Source: Chlorophyllum brunneum
Taxonomy: Eukaryota > Basidiomycota > Agaricomycetes > Agaricales > Agaricaceae
Direction of reading: 5' to 3'
Length of the DNA stretch: 64,000 nt
Assembly: GCA_963576785.1 (NCBI GenBank)
Contig: OY756146.1
Coordinates: 2,294,001 to 2,358,000, forward strand
Within the stretch, counting starts at the first letter, position 1. Every line of letters begins with the position of its first letter. The position numbers and the translations under genes were made by a program. A model generated the notes under the pieces. The model saw only the letters and a list, made by a program, of their open reading frames with translations. It was not told where the DNA came from and searched no databases. Shown one piece after another: positions 11,709-24,537 of this stretch.

Positions 11709-13645
11709 ATGACCCTCAGGTTGTTTATCCATAACAAACCCTCTTTGAAGCTTTGTCACCGGTACTCCGGTGTTCATCCCATCCAAGCTGAACTCCACGG
11801 GGGAGACGTCGCAGTCAAAGATCACATGGCTAAGGCTTCCACAGCAAAGAAGAAGGCGTTATTAATTGGTATAAACTATTGGGCCTATGGACCAAAAAGT
11901 AGATGGTTGTCAGAGCCCTGGCGCGATGTCAAGACGATACGCGAATTATTAATTGGTACATTTTCCAAGATGGTTTCGTGGGATTATTTCAATAACCTTG
12001 AACCTCTTCCAACAGATGTTTCTCACTATGACCCGGAGGACATTATCGTCATGACCGACGCCCTGGACACGCCTGAAGATTTAAAGCCAACCAAGTGTAA
12101 TATCGTAGGCCAAACTTCATTGCTTCTCTTTCCATCTACGCGAAACTTATGAATATCTTGGTTCACAGATACAACAGATGAGAACTCTCGTTAGGGATCC
12201 GAAAGAAGGAGATGACTTTTTCGTTTATTGTAAGCACCACGGCCCTGGGAAGTGGCCATCATAACGTGTAGCTGACATGACCACCACAGACGCTGGACAT
12301 GCTGGCCAACGCGATGAAGAGAAACCGGGAAAGGAAAGAGATAACAAGGAGGAATGTATGTTCTTTCGTCCTTTCTGGTGTCTTACTATTCGACTTGACC
12401 CCCCTTTTTGCTAGACATTGTCCCACTTGATGCCATGAAGGAAGATGGAAGAGAGCGAAAGGAGTTCACGATTTCGGACCATGTAGGTTATCTTACTATT
12501 ACCCGAATCATCAGGGATGTTGATTCAATTTGCTTCGCACAGGAACTCAGGGACCTTCTAGTTCAACCCCTGATATACACCAATGTAGATTGTCAATTGA
12601 TCGTCAGTAGATTTGAGATCTCCTGATTAACGACTTGTGCTGATCGTGCTCGGGTATTTAGGCTGTGATGGACGCTTGTACATCAGGGACGCTGTTGAGT
12701 AGGTCATTTGGTGTGATGAGATATAACTCCGGAGCGCTGATGATATGTCAAGATCTGGAACATGACCTCTGTAATCAGGTCATCGGTCTGGAGAGTCTCT
12801 GTGAGTGTCCCTTATCCTGTTCCTGTCTCCATCTCAGACTCATCTTCGACATCCATCATCAGTTTTCAGGACCGTCAGAAGCTGTACGCGAATCGACTTT
12901 CCTACCCAAATTACCACTCATTTTCCTCAGTGTTGGAGTTTTCACCCAATGCGAATTCAAGATGTAGAGCCCGTATATCTGAATGGCTCAAGGATCCCAG
13001 GTACAATTGTAATCGATTCTGCAACAGAAAGATTAGCGGGGTGAAGGCGAATATCGTGAGCTCAACCTTGTATAGCCTTTGGTTCTCTGATTTCTCACTT
13101 TTAAGTTTTAGACCTGTATTTCTGCATGTGAAGACTCGCAGACCTTGATTGAAGGTGTACCGGGTGATACATTGGCCGGGGTGTGTTCTTTTCTCGCTTA
13201 AATTGGACGCTAAATAATCCAGTAATTTCCAGATCTTGGATAAGTATCTTCGAGGTACGTCTCTCATAGTTACTCCATGACAGTGGTCCAAAGCATGTTC
13301 ATTTGGGACATTAGATAAAGACAAGCCTCGTGATCTCAAGACGCTCAACCGTTACATCTAGTGAGTTTCAGTTCTATACTTTGATTTTTGTGGAGTATTC
13401 ATAAATTTGACAGTGGGAAGTTCAAGGAACGTCATATACGCCTCTGGAAAGACTACAAGGCTGAGAAAGAGAAATTCAAAAGGGATGAGAGACCCAATCG
13501 TCCGCCTATACCTCCGCGTGAGTGGGAAAGACCCCAGGTACGTCTCGCCCACCCATATCAACGACTCGGTTCTGAAGGGTCTTTCTTTAAGATTTCGAGT
13601 ACGAGGCCTTTGGTAAGTCAAGGTACCAAGCAACTGACGTATTGA
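11709..13645 (+). CDS. Type I metacaspase A (caspase-fold cysteine protease)
   Basis: Twelve exons: 11709-12104, 12169-12229, 12290-12355, 12415-12482, 12543-12602, 12662-12698, 12753-12800, 12838-13055, 13112-13180, 13233-13254, 13315-13360 and 13414-13645, about 440 residues. The p20 part opens with KKALLIGINYW. The catalytic His is in AGHAGQ (H156) and the catalytic Cys in DACTSG (C223), followed by NLEHDLCNQV. The p10 part carries ISACEDSQ and ends with a charged helix. Metacaspases are Ca2+-dependent proteases that cut after Arg or Lys and act in the cytosol in protein quality control and cell death. The first ATG after the TATA box gives a 39-residue extension before the in-frame ATG 11826, which is the alternative start. 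The last exon may be spliced differently after 13540. A 27-base GT-AG segment at about 12999-13025 is kept as coding because it is too short for an intron and restores a CNRFC motif. Confidence 0.8.
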
Positions 13646-13859
13646 TAGCTGACATTCCGCGTTTATATCATAGTGGATGAGTACGCCGACTCTCAAATTG
13701 TGAACTTGCATATACTGGACGCACCTAACATTATTCATCAACGTCATAGCAATAAATTATTAGTCACAACATATGTACAAAATCATCTACAACTCTTAAC
13801 ATGACATGCACTTCAGCAGGCCCGTATATGAGAGCTGAATATCATAAAAATCATTCAAG

Positions 13860-14855
13860 TTAAACTTGGGATGAAAGTTTGGATATAATCCAGACCAGAA
13901 CGAAGAGACCAAGGCTGGACGGTGATGATAATTGAAGTCCAAGGGCACCATCGACCAGAGGAGCGTTTTGACCAATGGTAGTGTTCAGACAGCTCAGAAG
14001 GGTCGAATCGATATTGTTGGGTAGAGGCGAATTGGGAGCATTTGTGTCGTTAGTGAAGACAGCAGTATTGTTGTAGGTATCAAGCGACAATACAACGCTG
14101 CTGGCACGATAGTATTGAACTGCTTGTTCTGGTCGAGGTGGGCCTGAATCGTTATAGGTCGTGGCCGTTATGGAGGAACCGTTGGAGATGGAGGAACCGC
14201 AGGAATTGACAATATCAGTCACCAAAGAGCCGACCGTCGAACTGTCGGCGAGCAAGCGGAAAGTGGAATTGGTGACGGAACTGGATGGGAATGCGGCTGT
14301 CGACATAGCGCCTCCAGGACGTGAACTATTGTTCGATTCACCGTACTGAACAGTACATCAGTACCAGAATTATCAATGAATTTGTGTTCATACCTCGTGG
14401 GCACTGTGGAGATATAACGCTGTTCCACCAAGGGTTGCACTGCCCCATACGACGGGCCAGAAATAGAAGGGAAAACCTAGGCCAGCGACACCAAGAGTTG
14501 AAACGCCTGGATATCCGCTTCCATAGGATCTGAACGAAAAAGAGTCTCGTCATTGACAGCCAAGCTTGATTGATAGTATCATCACGTACCTGCCTCCATA
14601 AATCTGATTCCTGTTTCCCCCGCCCTGCTGTCTGCCACTGAATAGTTGTCCCTGCGGAATAGCAGTAGAACGTCCACCGCCAAACGCAGTGTTTGAAGTC
14701 GACTTTTGACCGCCTCCGCTGGAAATCGAACCTCCCCTTCCCCCACTGCTACCGCCGCTACTTCCTCGACCACCACCACCACCACCGCCTCTACCGCCTC
14801 CGCCTCCACCTTTGCGTCTCTCTAGTCGTTTTGAGATACCTGGAATGAAAACCAT
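13860..14855 (-). CDS. Glycine-rich conserved membrane-type protein of unknown function
   Basis: Three exons on the minus strand, 14855-14590, 14529-14394 and 14345-13860, give 295 residues in perfect phase. Residues about 14-60 are a glycine tract broken by Arg and Ser. Next comes QIYGGRSYGSGYPG and then a hydrophobic, aromatic segment including GFPFYFWP, a likely membrane-associated stretch. The second half is Ser/Thr/Asn-rich with many N-x-S/T sites and ends in a hydrophobic tail (SLGLFVLVWII) before a short end. The architecture resembles a conserved mushroom family that I know only as hypothetical; the tail could be a membrane or lipid-anchor signal. No function is proposed. It is tail-to-tail with metacaspase A, about 215 bases apart. 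Confidence 0.8.
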
Positions 14856-16076
14856 GGGTAGGTTACTCGGACCTAACTTCAGCTATGACCTGGCTATATA
14901 GACAGCCAGTGCAGAATTCCAATCAGCCGAACATGTGGATATTCGTCAATAGCACAGCCTCGATTGCCTAATTTGGAAACAAGCGAAAGTCGGCAAGGGA
15001 GGCATGGCAGACAAACGGATTTTGAGCATCGCCTTGTCAGCTATTTCTGGTGTGGTCGCACCACTTATTCACACATATACAGGTAGAGAAGACATCGGAG
15101 GTTTAGAAATTAGATAAAAGAACGTGGTTCTGGAAAATTTTGTCAATAGGCTGTGCAACACCCTGGATAGAATGAAGACGGATGTGTGGATGGGTCTGTT
15201 CTTTTGCCAAGTAAAAACCACTGTCCGAAGCACTCAGTGTCTGGGGGTGCCGAGGTCATTTGACGTGTGGGATTGACAATGTTGCTCTTGCACGCGACTC
15301 AGTATTCTGACCATGGGACCGCGGCTGGGACTGGGGACTTGCTCAAGGAGTGTTGACGGAAATATAGTCGCGTCTCTGAGGTGTAGATGATGAGCCATGT
15401 AAACAGCAAAGACCCAATCCTTCAAAGTCCCAACGCCACCCTTGCGATTAGATATATATTTTTGCAAAGTTGTGATTGTCTTGTGATTTCAAACGTCACT
15501 TGGTCACTTGCTGGGTTTCAAAGTCATAACAGGGCCTCGTGTGACCGAAACCATTCGCCGCAGCCTCCAAGCTCCTTGCGCATTCCTCTCCCCGCTGCAA
15601 CATCGGGCGAGCTCCCTCCCTCTTTCCGGCCACTCAAAGAAACACACCTACCTCCCTCAATCTCCTTCCGCACGGCCCGGCTCCAGAAACAATTTGTGAC
15701 AGAGCTTGAGATCAGCGTATCCCTTTCTTGCCATACCAACCCGGCAAGACAGCAACGAACAGCACTTACCCGCAAGCGTCCTCAATAGCCTTCGGCGTGC
15801 CTAAATTTTTCATACTGGCCAACTTTTTGCCTCCAGGCACTTCGTCCACCTCCACGACGAGCCACCGTACGTTTCTTACTTCCCTCGTCGAAAATGCTGT
15901 GCATACTTACATCCAGCCAGTTTTCACTTTATTCTTTCGCGTATACTTCTCTGGGAGACCGCCACTCCGAAAGACTCGTAGCGATTGTGAGTGCCACCCA
16001 TTGCTGCGGATGAGTCATTCTCATGCGGCTTGCTAGGACCTAGCGCTGAGGAGTCACCAGTTCACGATTTTAAAGA
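14856..16076. other. Intergenic stretch, no supported gene
   Basis: Holds the upstream region of the glycine-rich gene (left) and of the acidic-protein gene (right). Frames between 15387 and 16036 are overlapping, rich in Ser/Pro/Arg and without recognisable domains. A conventional TATA box for the 16077 gene was not found. Confidence 0.5.
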
Positions 16077-16667
16077 ATGGATTTCCTCGATGCACTAGAC
16101 TTCGGATTCGGTGACCCTTTCGTCCCCTTTGCCAATACGGCTCGATTTGAGGGCCATCGCTTCTTGGACGACAGACTCGAGAGAAGAGAGAGGCCACTCC
16201 CCGTTCTTGAGCCGGTTCAACCGAACCCCTGGACCAGCGACGAGAGTTCGGAGGAAGAAGAACCATTCATGCCCGATAGTTTCGACTTCATTGACGCTGT
16301 TAGTTCAGCGTTCGGACCTGATGGACAAGGAAGTAATCAGTTCGATTACAGAGTCTATGACAGAATACCAGCTACCAACCCCCCACTCACTAAAATGATC
16401 TTGTTGGCTCCCAATGAAGACGTGATAGTGGTCGTACCCCGGTGTTTTCCCAGAAAGAGAATCACCCGGGCTTGTGTTGAGTTGGCGATTTCTCAGTGGA
16501 TGAAACACCAACAGAGTCTCCCACGAGGTGCTCCCGGCCGGATTGAAATCGAGACTCACCATGTTGAATTCGATGTTGATGGAGAAATTCTGCGTGCGCC
16601 GGTGTTGATGTGGAAGGGAATGGAGCAGTTGCCGGACATGCCGGATACCTTCAGATTTTTTGCTTGA
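16077..16667 (+). CDS. Acidic protein of unknown function
   Basis: Intronless gene for 196 residues starting MDFLDALDFGFGDPF. The first 95 residues are acidic with two similar aromatic/Asp clusters (DFLDALDFGFGD and DSFDFIDAVSSAFG) separated by an ESSEEEE run. The second half is folded-looking: a hydrophobic strand (ILLAPNEDVIVVVP), a basic turn RKRITRACVE, a helix and a final segment ending in FRFFA. There is no signal peptide, membrane segment or Cys motif. The compact coding-like composition across the whole frame, and the lack of an equally good frame on the other strand, argue that it is real. I do not recognise the family. Confidence 0.6.
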   Translation: MDFLDALDFGFGDPFVPFANTARFEGHRFLDDRLERRERPLPVLEPVQPNPWTSDESSEEEEPFMPDSFDFIDAVSSAFGPDGQGSNQFDYRVYDRIPATNPPLTKMILLAPNEDVIVVVPRCFPRKRITRACVELAISQWMKHQQSLPRGAPGRIEIETHHVEFDVDGEILRAPVLMWKGMEQLPDMPDTFRFFA

Positions 16668-19600
16668 TCGACGCCATCACAACTAACCACTGCATAAAAA
16701 GTCCTTCATAGTGAGCGCCTCTCCCGGTAATGGAACTTGACAGCTTATTGACCAAGTTTGCATCTTGCAGAAGCAGGCGCATATTCATTTTTCGTTTACC
16801 TTTATGCTCTTTATCCCGTTCACGTACTCTTTCCCTCAGCGACTTTTTTCCTCGGGCTTTCAACTACATCAATAGCACATCATGTACATCTAAAATGCAA
16901 ACTCACCCAACTTTATCTTCACCATAATCCAGAGCCTATCACTGAAGAGAAGGAAAGCGTCAGTAGAAAATTTTCCAGCTTTTATCATTGCCGGATATGA
17001 CTCGATCCGATCGTAGATGAGTATCGCCCGAAACTAATGAGCTTTAGCATGTCAAAAATCCTCCTCGAACATCGGGTTGTTTCGATCCAAGGGATTGGAG
17101 ATTATTTTGAGTCCAGGGAAAGGGACATGCGGGAAAAGCATATCCAGCGTTAATTTTACCACCGAAGAGAGCTCATACTATTGATGGGATGGTTGTTCTT
17201 TTCCGGCGGCCTACGGACCCGGTGAGGGAACTGCAACAACAAACGGGCGTCCACAGAAATAACCACCCGAGCTGATAGAGGATTTTTTCGAGAAAAGAGG
17301 CCTGTTGTCGTCCAATTGTCGTTCCTACCTTGCGAGAGGCACTGAATGTGAAAGACAAAGTTTGGGGTTACCTTTCACCGAAAATCTGCATCCTACTCAG
17401 TATACAACACAGGATCCGGGGCGCGTATCCCGAGAGAGAGAGAGAGCATTGAAACTGATGAGGGTGGAGCGGGGAACGGAGAATCGAGGAATGTAATGTA
17501 AATCGGAGCCACGTACATGTAATAAGGCCGGTTGTGCTTGTCCGAAGTAGGGCAGGGATGAACACCGCTTTCGACTAAACATACATATTCTTGGATCTGC
17601 GCACGAGAGACTGCGGCCGCTCAGAGAGACACGTCCCTGTTAGTAGCAAATGGTCAATGATGCGAAACACTATCGGGATAAATATCGCCGGTGTGAGGGA
17701 ATTGTCAATGTAGGTGGGAGGAGGGGAGATAAGAGATAACGAGGCAACAGGCAGAGAGCAACGTTCCTTATGACGAAATCAGAAGCCATTAAGAATGCAT
17801 TTGATGGGATTGTAAGATGAGGCTGGAACGTGGGCGTTCTGAAAGTAGACAAAATCAGTCAATAAGACATTGCAAAAGCTGACTCGGGGACGTACAAAAT
17901 TTGATTTTGTGAAAGGCGCGGCATGTAATGTGACTGCCTGTTATGCACGAACCCCAAGGGATAGTGTTCTGCTGTAGCGGCGGTGCTGTATTCCCCCCAA
18001 AGAATGACCTCCTCTAGATTCCGCCTGGGAGGTGAACCTAGACCTTGATCAACACGAGGCCCGAAAATTCTGGAGAGTCCGTGATGGAACGCTGGGAGAA
18101 GATTTGCCCCGAAGCTTCCCGAGCGCCATTAGTTCGAGTGAAACAATGTATGAATACTCCTTGGTCGATGACAGTACTCACCTTAAAGCGTCGCTACTGG
18201 GGTATTCTCACCCTGGTGAGAGGATCCCTTTATAACCGGCTGAGAATAAGTCAAAAGTTGCTTGGAGACAGAATCGCGATACCCCCTACCACCGTGCCCC
18301 AAATACTACCGAATTCGATCGCGTAACGCCTCTCAACGACCCCTCTTGAGATATAATGGAACGTCAACTACTTGAATCAGTTGCCATAGTCTTCTTTGTA
18401 GATGCCGTAGTATGTGTGACTGGTGAGAATGCCGACTGTGGTGCTTCATAAGTCGGATATTGACCCCCTTGTATCGAACGGCGTTTGTGGGACGAGTAGG
18501 ATCGTATCAACCCTTAGCTAGGAGTTGTACCAACTTTGCAGATGGCACAGGGGCTTTCTGTGGAGGATAGGGCATATTCCCCCGTCTCCAGTCTAGTTAG
18601 GCATTTTAGATGTTTCTCAGGTGCTGCGGCGTACTTTTATGGAAGGCTGAAGGGAAGCCAAGGGGCGGGGCTGTGAGGAGAGGACAGTGCTTCTGCCCAG
18701 GTGTGACAGAACCTGTGATTCCCTAGAGTGTTCGAGATGGCCATTGTTGTTATCCTTCCAAGTTAAGCCAACACAGATCGTTTTTTTTGAGTCACCCGTT
18801 TCGTATAGGGATCACCTGACCATACTGAACGTGAAAAGGGTGTAACGTTGGAGAGGAGCTCCGCCCTGGTCTGCACGTCTTCCTGAAGACTCGAGCGCAG
18901 CCGACACGCATGGAATCACAGGACAAGGATCAAACCGCAGCGTCAAATGAATCAGAAGCGGCATTCAGAGACCGATCGAGCGAAGTCCCAGTGGCGTCAG
19001 TCACCCTAGTTTCCAAAGAGCAGACAGCTACCACTCAAGGCTATGCTTTAAACTCGTTAATAATCTGGGGTCTACTTTTTCAAAATTCCCAAGATATTTC
19101 CACATATATCCACATCGTATCTCCGAAAAAATTAATTACTGTCAGCGGTTATTAGTAGCGAAAGCGTAAAGCGGCTCACAGCAAAATCCCGGTGGTCCAG
19201 CAGCCCAGAGTTCGTTTCTTACCCAAGAACTGTCGCACTGAGATACATTTTAGTGGTGGATTTTGTCCAGAATTTAAAGCTGACAGGCCAGAGGAAAAGC
19301 AGCGATTCCACGAAGGTAGAGGAACGAATATCGACATCGAAGACAAGAGGCCTGGAGGTCAGCTGTGAAATGCCAATTTACGACCAAGCCTAGCATGTGA
19401 AGGGTCCACTTGATAGTTTCAAGGAGTATGTAGGTCCTGGATACAGGCAGCAACAACGTTGGCAGCAGAGTGTAAGTGTCTGATGTTCCCAGAGAGCACC
19501 AGGGACCATATTCCTGGAGGACAGTTCGCCAGAGAGGCTTTATCAAGCTATGTTTACCATGACTCTTACCGGCGCTTAAGGCAGCGCTGATCGGTCGTCA

Positions 19601-22600
19601 GAGGGGATGGGGAAAGAGGAACGAGAAGTAGCCCTCAGCAGACTATATGTGGCTGGCTTCTGGCGCTCTAGCTTGAACTGCAGCTTTGGGGCGAAAATTT
19701 GGTCCTAGAGCAAATGGAGCCTTATTGAGGGTTGTTCTTCAATCTACCTGGGAATTGGGAAGGGTCAACGCGCTTCCTTCGAGCCTGGGTACACATATAC
19801 CTACTCCAGAGCGTCTATCCACCTAATAAGCGCTCAAAAGCCCATAATATATTGCACTTTCATCAATCGAAGTTGTGCCTACTTAAGGATCAAGGGTGTT
19901 AATTGCTGATGGTAATAAACGCCGAGAAAATGTGTTGGTGGTCGTGGATACAGGCGTCATGGTTATCTATTGGTTATGTGCATCATATCAGATTTGGCGC
20001 CCAAGGCTTCGACTGCGTCAGTGAGTCAGTGCAGGCGGGATAGCTAGCGAGGGCGGTTCTGGAGGGTGGCTCAGAGAAGCTTCTCGTGAGTCATCACTAA
20101 AATCTGTGCACCAGGGATTCATGAGCATTAGAGCAATGTGATCTATTTCGTTAGCCGTGTTACGGGGAGATTTTCTGCTGAGAAACACTGCCGTGTGTAG
20201 TATCGTTTATGTAACTGTCGTAGGGACTGATTAGGGATGGGCGATGACTTGTCAACGTTGAGAGTGTTGGTTGTAGGCTTACATATGGACAGTCCATTAA
20301 TGTATCACGAGCGAAGGCGGGACTCCCAACATTACCTTAAAATAGAGATCGCAGAGGAATGATCGATTTTGATGAATACCATGAAGTACCCAGGGGAAGT
20401 CATTATCTTCGACCCAAGGATTGTTTGATAATTGCAAAAACTTATCACCATCGGCAAATCACGCAAGATTTTGAGTTTCCTCAAGGGTTGTCGACCATGG
20501 GAATGGACAAGGGTGATAATTACAAGGTATCAAACACGTGATCACCTGCCCTTGGCATTACAGGTCAAGGTTTCCTTGGCTACCTTCGTCTGTGTCTTTT
20601 ACCCTCCACGTCAACGTCCACTTCGCGTTCAGCTAACAGTCTTTGCTACCACCTGGACTCACAAGATGCGCGTGTAGAACACGTTTTGAATAACTCCGGG
20701 CACTAATATCACGTTGACGCGTGCACGCGCCATACGCGTTTTCATCTTGGGAATTCATGGCCGTGCCTGCCGTGGGCAAGCACACCGCGAAGTTCATCTG
20801 CTTGTGCATGGATGTATCTTGGATAGGAACACTCAAGGGTACAATGTGACTCGCTTATCATCTCTCCTAACTGGGTTAATTGGGCTTGTGTACTCGTCTT
20901 TCGCGCGTTACTGGCTCTCTGTCACGAGCATGCAAGCTTCACCCACAGTGGTAACACATCGTCTTTATCGATGATCTCGCCGTGCTACGCAAAGGTACTA
21001 GAAACGTACCAAGCCTTTGATAGTACCCCTTTTTTTTTTTTTTCTTTTTTATCTCACCACACCTGAAAGCTGCTACTTGACTTCTGACGAGTTTGATGTA
21101 AGCGTTTAGCTCTCGTTTAGCTATTTTATCAAGTCACACAGTGTCTGGTCACTGTCATGCGTCCACATTTAAGTCCTCAACTGCCTATCGCCGACATTGG
21201 GGGTACCATCAGACACCTTGCAGGCGCGTGGCTTCTTGTGGGCTCTCCCTATATATATACATAGCTCGTTGCTGTCCTGTTTACACTAAGATGAGTTCCC
21301 TACTTTCTTCCTCACTTTTACTCTTGCCCCAGGCTCACATCCGATCTTCAATATCCCATCAGCTTGAAATTGGAATCCCCGCGGATCCAGTAGTCCTACT
21401 CTAGATGTACGTGGTTTTATTCTCTTCGCCACTCCGCGTTAAAGAATTGTTAATTTATCTAGGGAATTATGTCGCCTTCAGGTAGTCTTTAGGTGGGTCA
21501 CATTTCTTGGCTGCTTTCAAGCACTCATTGCCTTATCAGATTTAAGCTCTCCAGACTAACCCAATACATCTAATACCTCGACCTGCATTGTCTGTTTCCA
21601 TTGTGCAAGCGCTATTGTCGACCCTCTCATTTCTCATTGACCACCTATGCCCCGAACCGCACATCCGTCCTTCTCCGCCATCGAATATTCCCGCGACATC
21701 ACTTTCCCTGGTTTGCATTTTTGGTTCGAGTTGGCAAGCTCAAACCAGTATCCGCCCTCGGTAAAGCCGCATGAGGACATGCCGCTTCTGAGAAGATATT
21801 GGTACCCAAGCCCTTCGCCCATGCATCAGATAGCGCTTTACGCCACCTCCGTTGGCCCTGCTTCATTTTTGCTGAGAAATTCGTTTGCGACTTTGGCTCG
21901 GGTTAATTTTATCTCGAGATGAGGCCGTCAATATCGCCGGGTTTTATTCAGGCTTTTCTTGCCGCTGTCCGAGGTTGTGGGATCATGTCCTGAATCATGA
22001 ATATATACCACGCCCAGCGGATAACCTCGTGGTACAAGGGAACGGATGTTGGACGAGATAATAGTGTGGGTATATTGTTGCTACATCTTGCGTCACGAGT
22101 TCCCAGGTGAGAGATTCTCACCTTCCTTAAAAGGCATTCTGAAAGAGCATCAAGGTAATAATTTAGGTGACACTCCCTCCGACCCTCACATCTAGCATCG
22201 AAGCACCCTCCCGTTATCGGGAAACCGCTCTGTCTCCGTTTCTACCTGGAATTTCCGGACCTTTTTTTGTGAGTTGCTTCGCGTAGTCCATTTCTTATTG
22301 TCTTTTGCTGATGGTGAGCAGGTCAATATGTGCAGTGTCAGAGAAGGATTCGCTACGAGCTAGAGGTACAAAGCCTATAGGAATAAGTAAAAAATACGGA
22401 CACGACAACAGGAGCCACCGTAACGACAATAGATAAGGGATGCGGGATGTAGGAAGGGTATAGAGGAGGGTGAACGTCAATGAATAATAGTCCGTGAAAG
22501 AAAGTGAGTAATCAAAAGAAAAACCATTGCGCGCGGGGAGGAGTGGTGTGAATACAATGGATGGTCATCGAGACGCATCGGAGGAAGGCCGATCGATGGT

Positions 22601-22849
22601 ATCCGGTACTCCTCGATGAACCAACCTCCAGTCGTAAGTGAACATAATATCGTACATGCCTTTTCGGCGAAATCAAGAACAAAGGGGGGTGGCACGTACG
22701 CATGGGCTTCGACGATCCGGCAAGGACGAGGCAAGGAGTGTGGAGGACCGAACCGACGGTGCGTCAAAATACAAATATACTTACAGGTCCAATAATGATC
22801 ATAAAAAACCAGTGAACAAAAAACCAAAAAGACGCACAGCGCCGTTGGC
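16668..22849. other. Gene-poor stretch of about 6 kb
   Basis: No supported gene. Frames are short (under about 95 codons) on both strands. Possible but unsupported items are a frame starting at ATG 18910 with a Ser/Glu-rich N-terminus that runs into AT-rich sequence, a 60-codon frame at 20359, and a hydrophobic minus-strand frame at 19546-19274. Simple sequence includes a GA run near 17430 and a poly-T run near 21030-21043. I found no terminal repeats, transposase or reverse transcriptase signature. Confidence 0.5.
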
Positions 22850-24537
22850 TCAGTACCTGGGTCCTGCCATCATCTCGTCGAAGCTGATCATGGTATCTTG
22901 TGCAAACTCCCGTCCTTCGAGAGCGTGAGTGAACTCCTGTCCAAATTGAAGGGTAGATGTAGGTTCCCCGAGGTTATCTCCAAATTTGCCGCTTCCGAGC
23001 TCGATCGCTGGGATGGCGTTCAAGTCGAAGTCGTCGCCGAGAAGGATCTGAGAATCGGTTGGCCACATGGTGCTGGCGTCCCAACCATAGGAAGACAAGT
23101 CCTGTTGGAGCTGCATATCGGTTGGCAGCTCGAGTTCACCATGTCGAGGTTCGGGTACAGGTACGTCGTATCCAGCAAGTTGTTGCGTGAATGACTGACC
23201 TGTGATGGTCGCAAGTGGCGTGAAAGGACCTGACACAGGAGAAGAAGGACCGGAAGATCCAGCAGACGATGCGGGGGAGGTGGGTTTATGGGGAGGAAGA
23301 AGTTCGTTGTTAGCAGGGACGCTGAGTTGCATCTGCTCGTTCTTTTGAGATGCTGATGACAGATTAGGCATGGCGAAGATGTTTCGGAGGAACTCGGACG
23401 ACTGCGGAAGCGATGAATGAATGAATGGTCTCGAATAGGGGTATGAAGATAAACTCACCTGAAGGCTAGCTTCAAAGTGTCCGGCCTGTGCAAATGATGG
23501 CGGTGGTGGCATGAAGTTGTCGTGAGGCAAGAAATCAAAGTTGTTTACGCAATCTTCTGGATGCCCAGACTGTGACGCACGACGAGTGATCATCGGGAGC
23601 AAAGAGGGCGATGTTGGGCATGAGGGGGTCATGGAGTAGATATTGGGGAGTAGGATGGATTGGTATGGCGGTGGCGTCGGTGCAGACGCGGAACGACCAT
23701 GACGTGGGCCTGGCATGGGAAGCACGAAGGCAACATTCTCGGCATCCGTCTCATGCTCAGCCTCATCCCTCCTTCCTGACTTGAGGGGCTTCTTCCCCTT
23801 CGCCTTGTCCTTGGAACGCTGAGGACGATAGACATAATTGGGGTACATCTGCTCGTGCTCCTTCTTCCTTTCCTTCGCCTTGTCCTCCCACACCTTTCGC
23901 TCCTCAGGCGACAATGATTTCCATTGTTGGCTGATCGTCTTCGAGAGATCAGCCTGTCGCTGCTTCTTAGTTGGACCATCAAGCTTCTCGTCATTAGCGG
24001 CTGCTTGGCGCTCTTCGCAGCACTTGCGACGGAAGAGGATAAAGGCATTTTCGGGGCGCTTGATATAATCAGAGTCACCCTTACGAGGTCGGCGTTCCTC
24101 ATCCGTGCTAATGCTGCAAGTGGATGACTTGCGGCGTTGATGTGTTAGAGGGCGGGATCCGAATGAGGGGGAGGATGAGGGTTCGGGAATCGATGACATG
24201 GGGGAGAGGGTGCGTTGGAATTGTTGGGGAGAGGTCGTCAATAATGGCGCTGTTATACATTGAGAAGAGAGCGAACGGAGGTCGAGCTGCTCAGGTTCGA
24301 AGGGGGAATGCGACGGTGAGGAGTAAGGACTGTCGGCGAGATTGTGTGATGTAGGGAAGGTGAAGGCTCGTGGCGTAGGGGAAATGATGGCAAGAGTTGG
24401 GGGTTGTGGTGTGTCCGTCGTCACTTCGAGTGCTGGAAGGTCAGGGTGAGTTCAAGAAGTTGGAGGGGAAACGTGTGAATCGGTTGTAGATAACACTTAC
24501 ATCGGGCTTGGGTATCGCGAGTGCGTAGAGCGGGCAT
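22850..24537 (-). CDS. HMG-box transcription factor
   Basis: Three exons on the minus strand, 24537-24501, 24432-23459 and 23401-22850, give 520 residues. The 37-base first exon supplies MPALRTRDTQAR and joins across a GTAAGT...CCAG intron. The 57-base second intron is in frame but has perfect borders (GTGAGT...CGCAG). An HMG box lies at about residues 134-215: DYIKRPENAFILF, KKQRQADLSKTISQQW, SPEERKVWEDKAKE and YPNYVYRPQR. This is the DNA-bending, minor-groove-binding fold. The box is of the type in basidiomycete regulators of mating and development (the pcc1/prf1/ste11 group); I infer a nuclear regulator but not a specific orthologue. The rest is Ser/Pro-rich, with an acidic Gln/Asp-rich C-terminus that could activate transcription. 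A 157-codon frame inside it is a shadow. Confidence 0.85.

Noticed and set aside
12999..13025. 27-base GT-AG segment in metacaspase A as an intron
   Set aside because: Shorter than any other intron in the window and in frame without stops; keeping it gives a C-x3-C element similar to metacaspase B.
18910..19155. 81-codon frame with a plausible ATG and polar N-terminus
   Set aside because: It runs into AT-rich sequence, has no domain, and no downstream exon could be found.
23629..24102. 157-codon minus-strand frame
   Set aside because: It overlaps the HMG-box coding exon in another frame; the HMG frame has conserved domain residues and this one does not.
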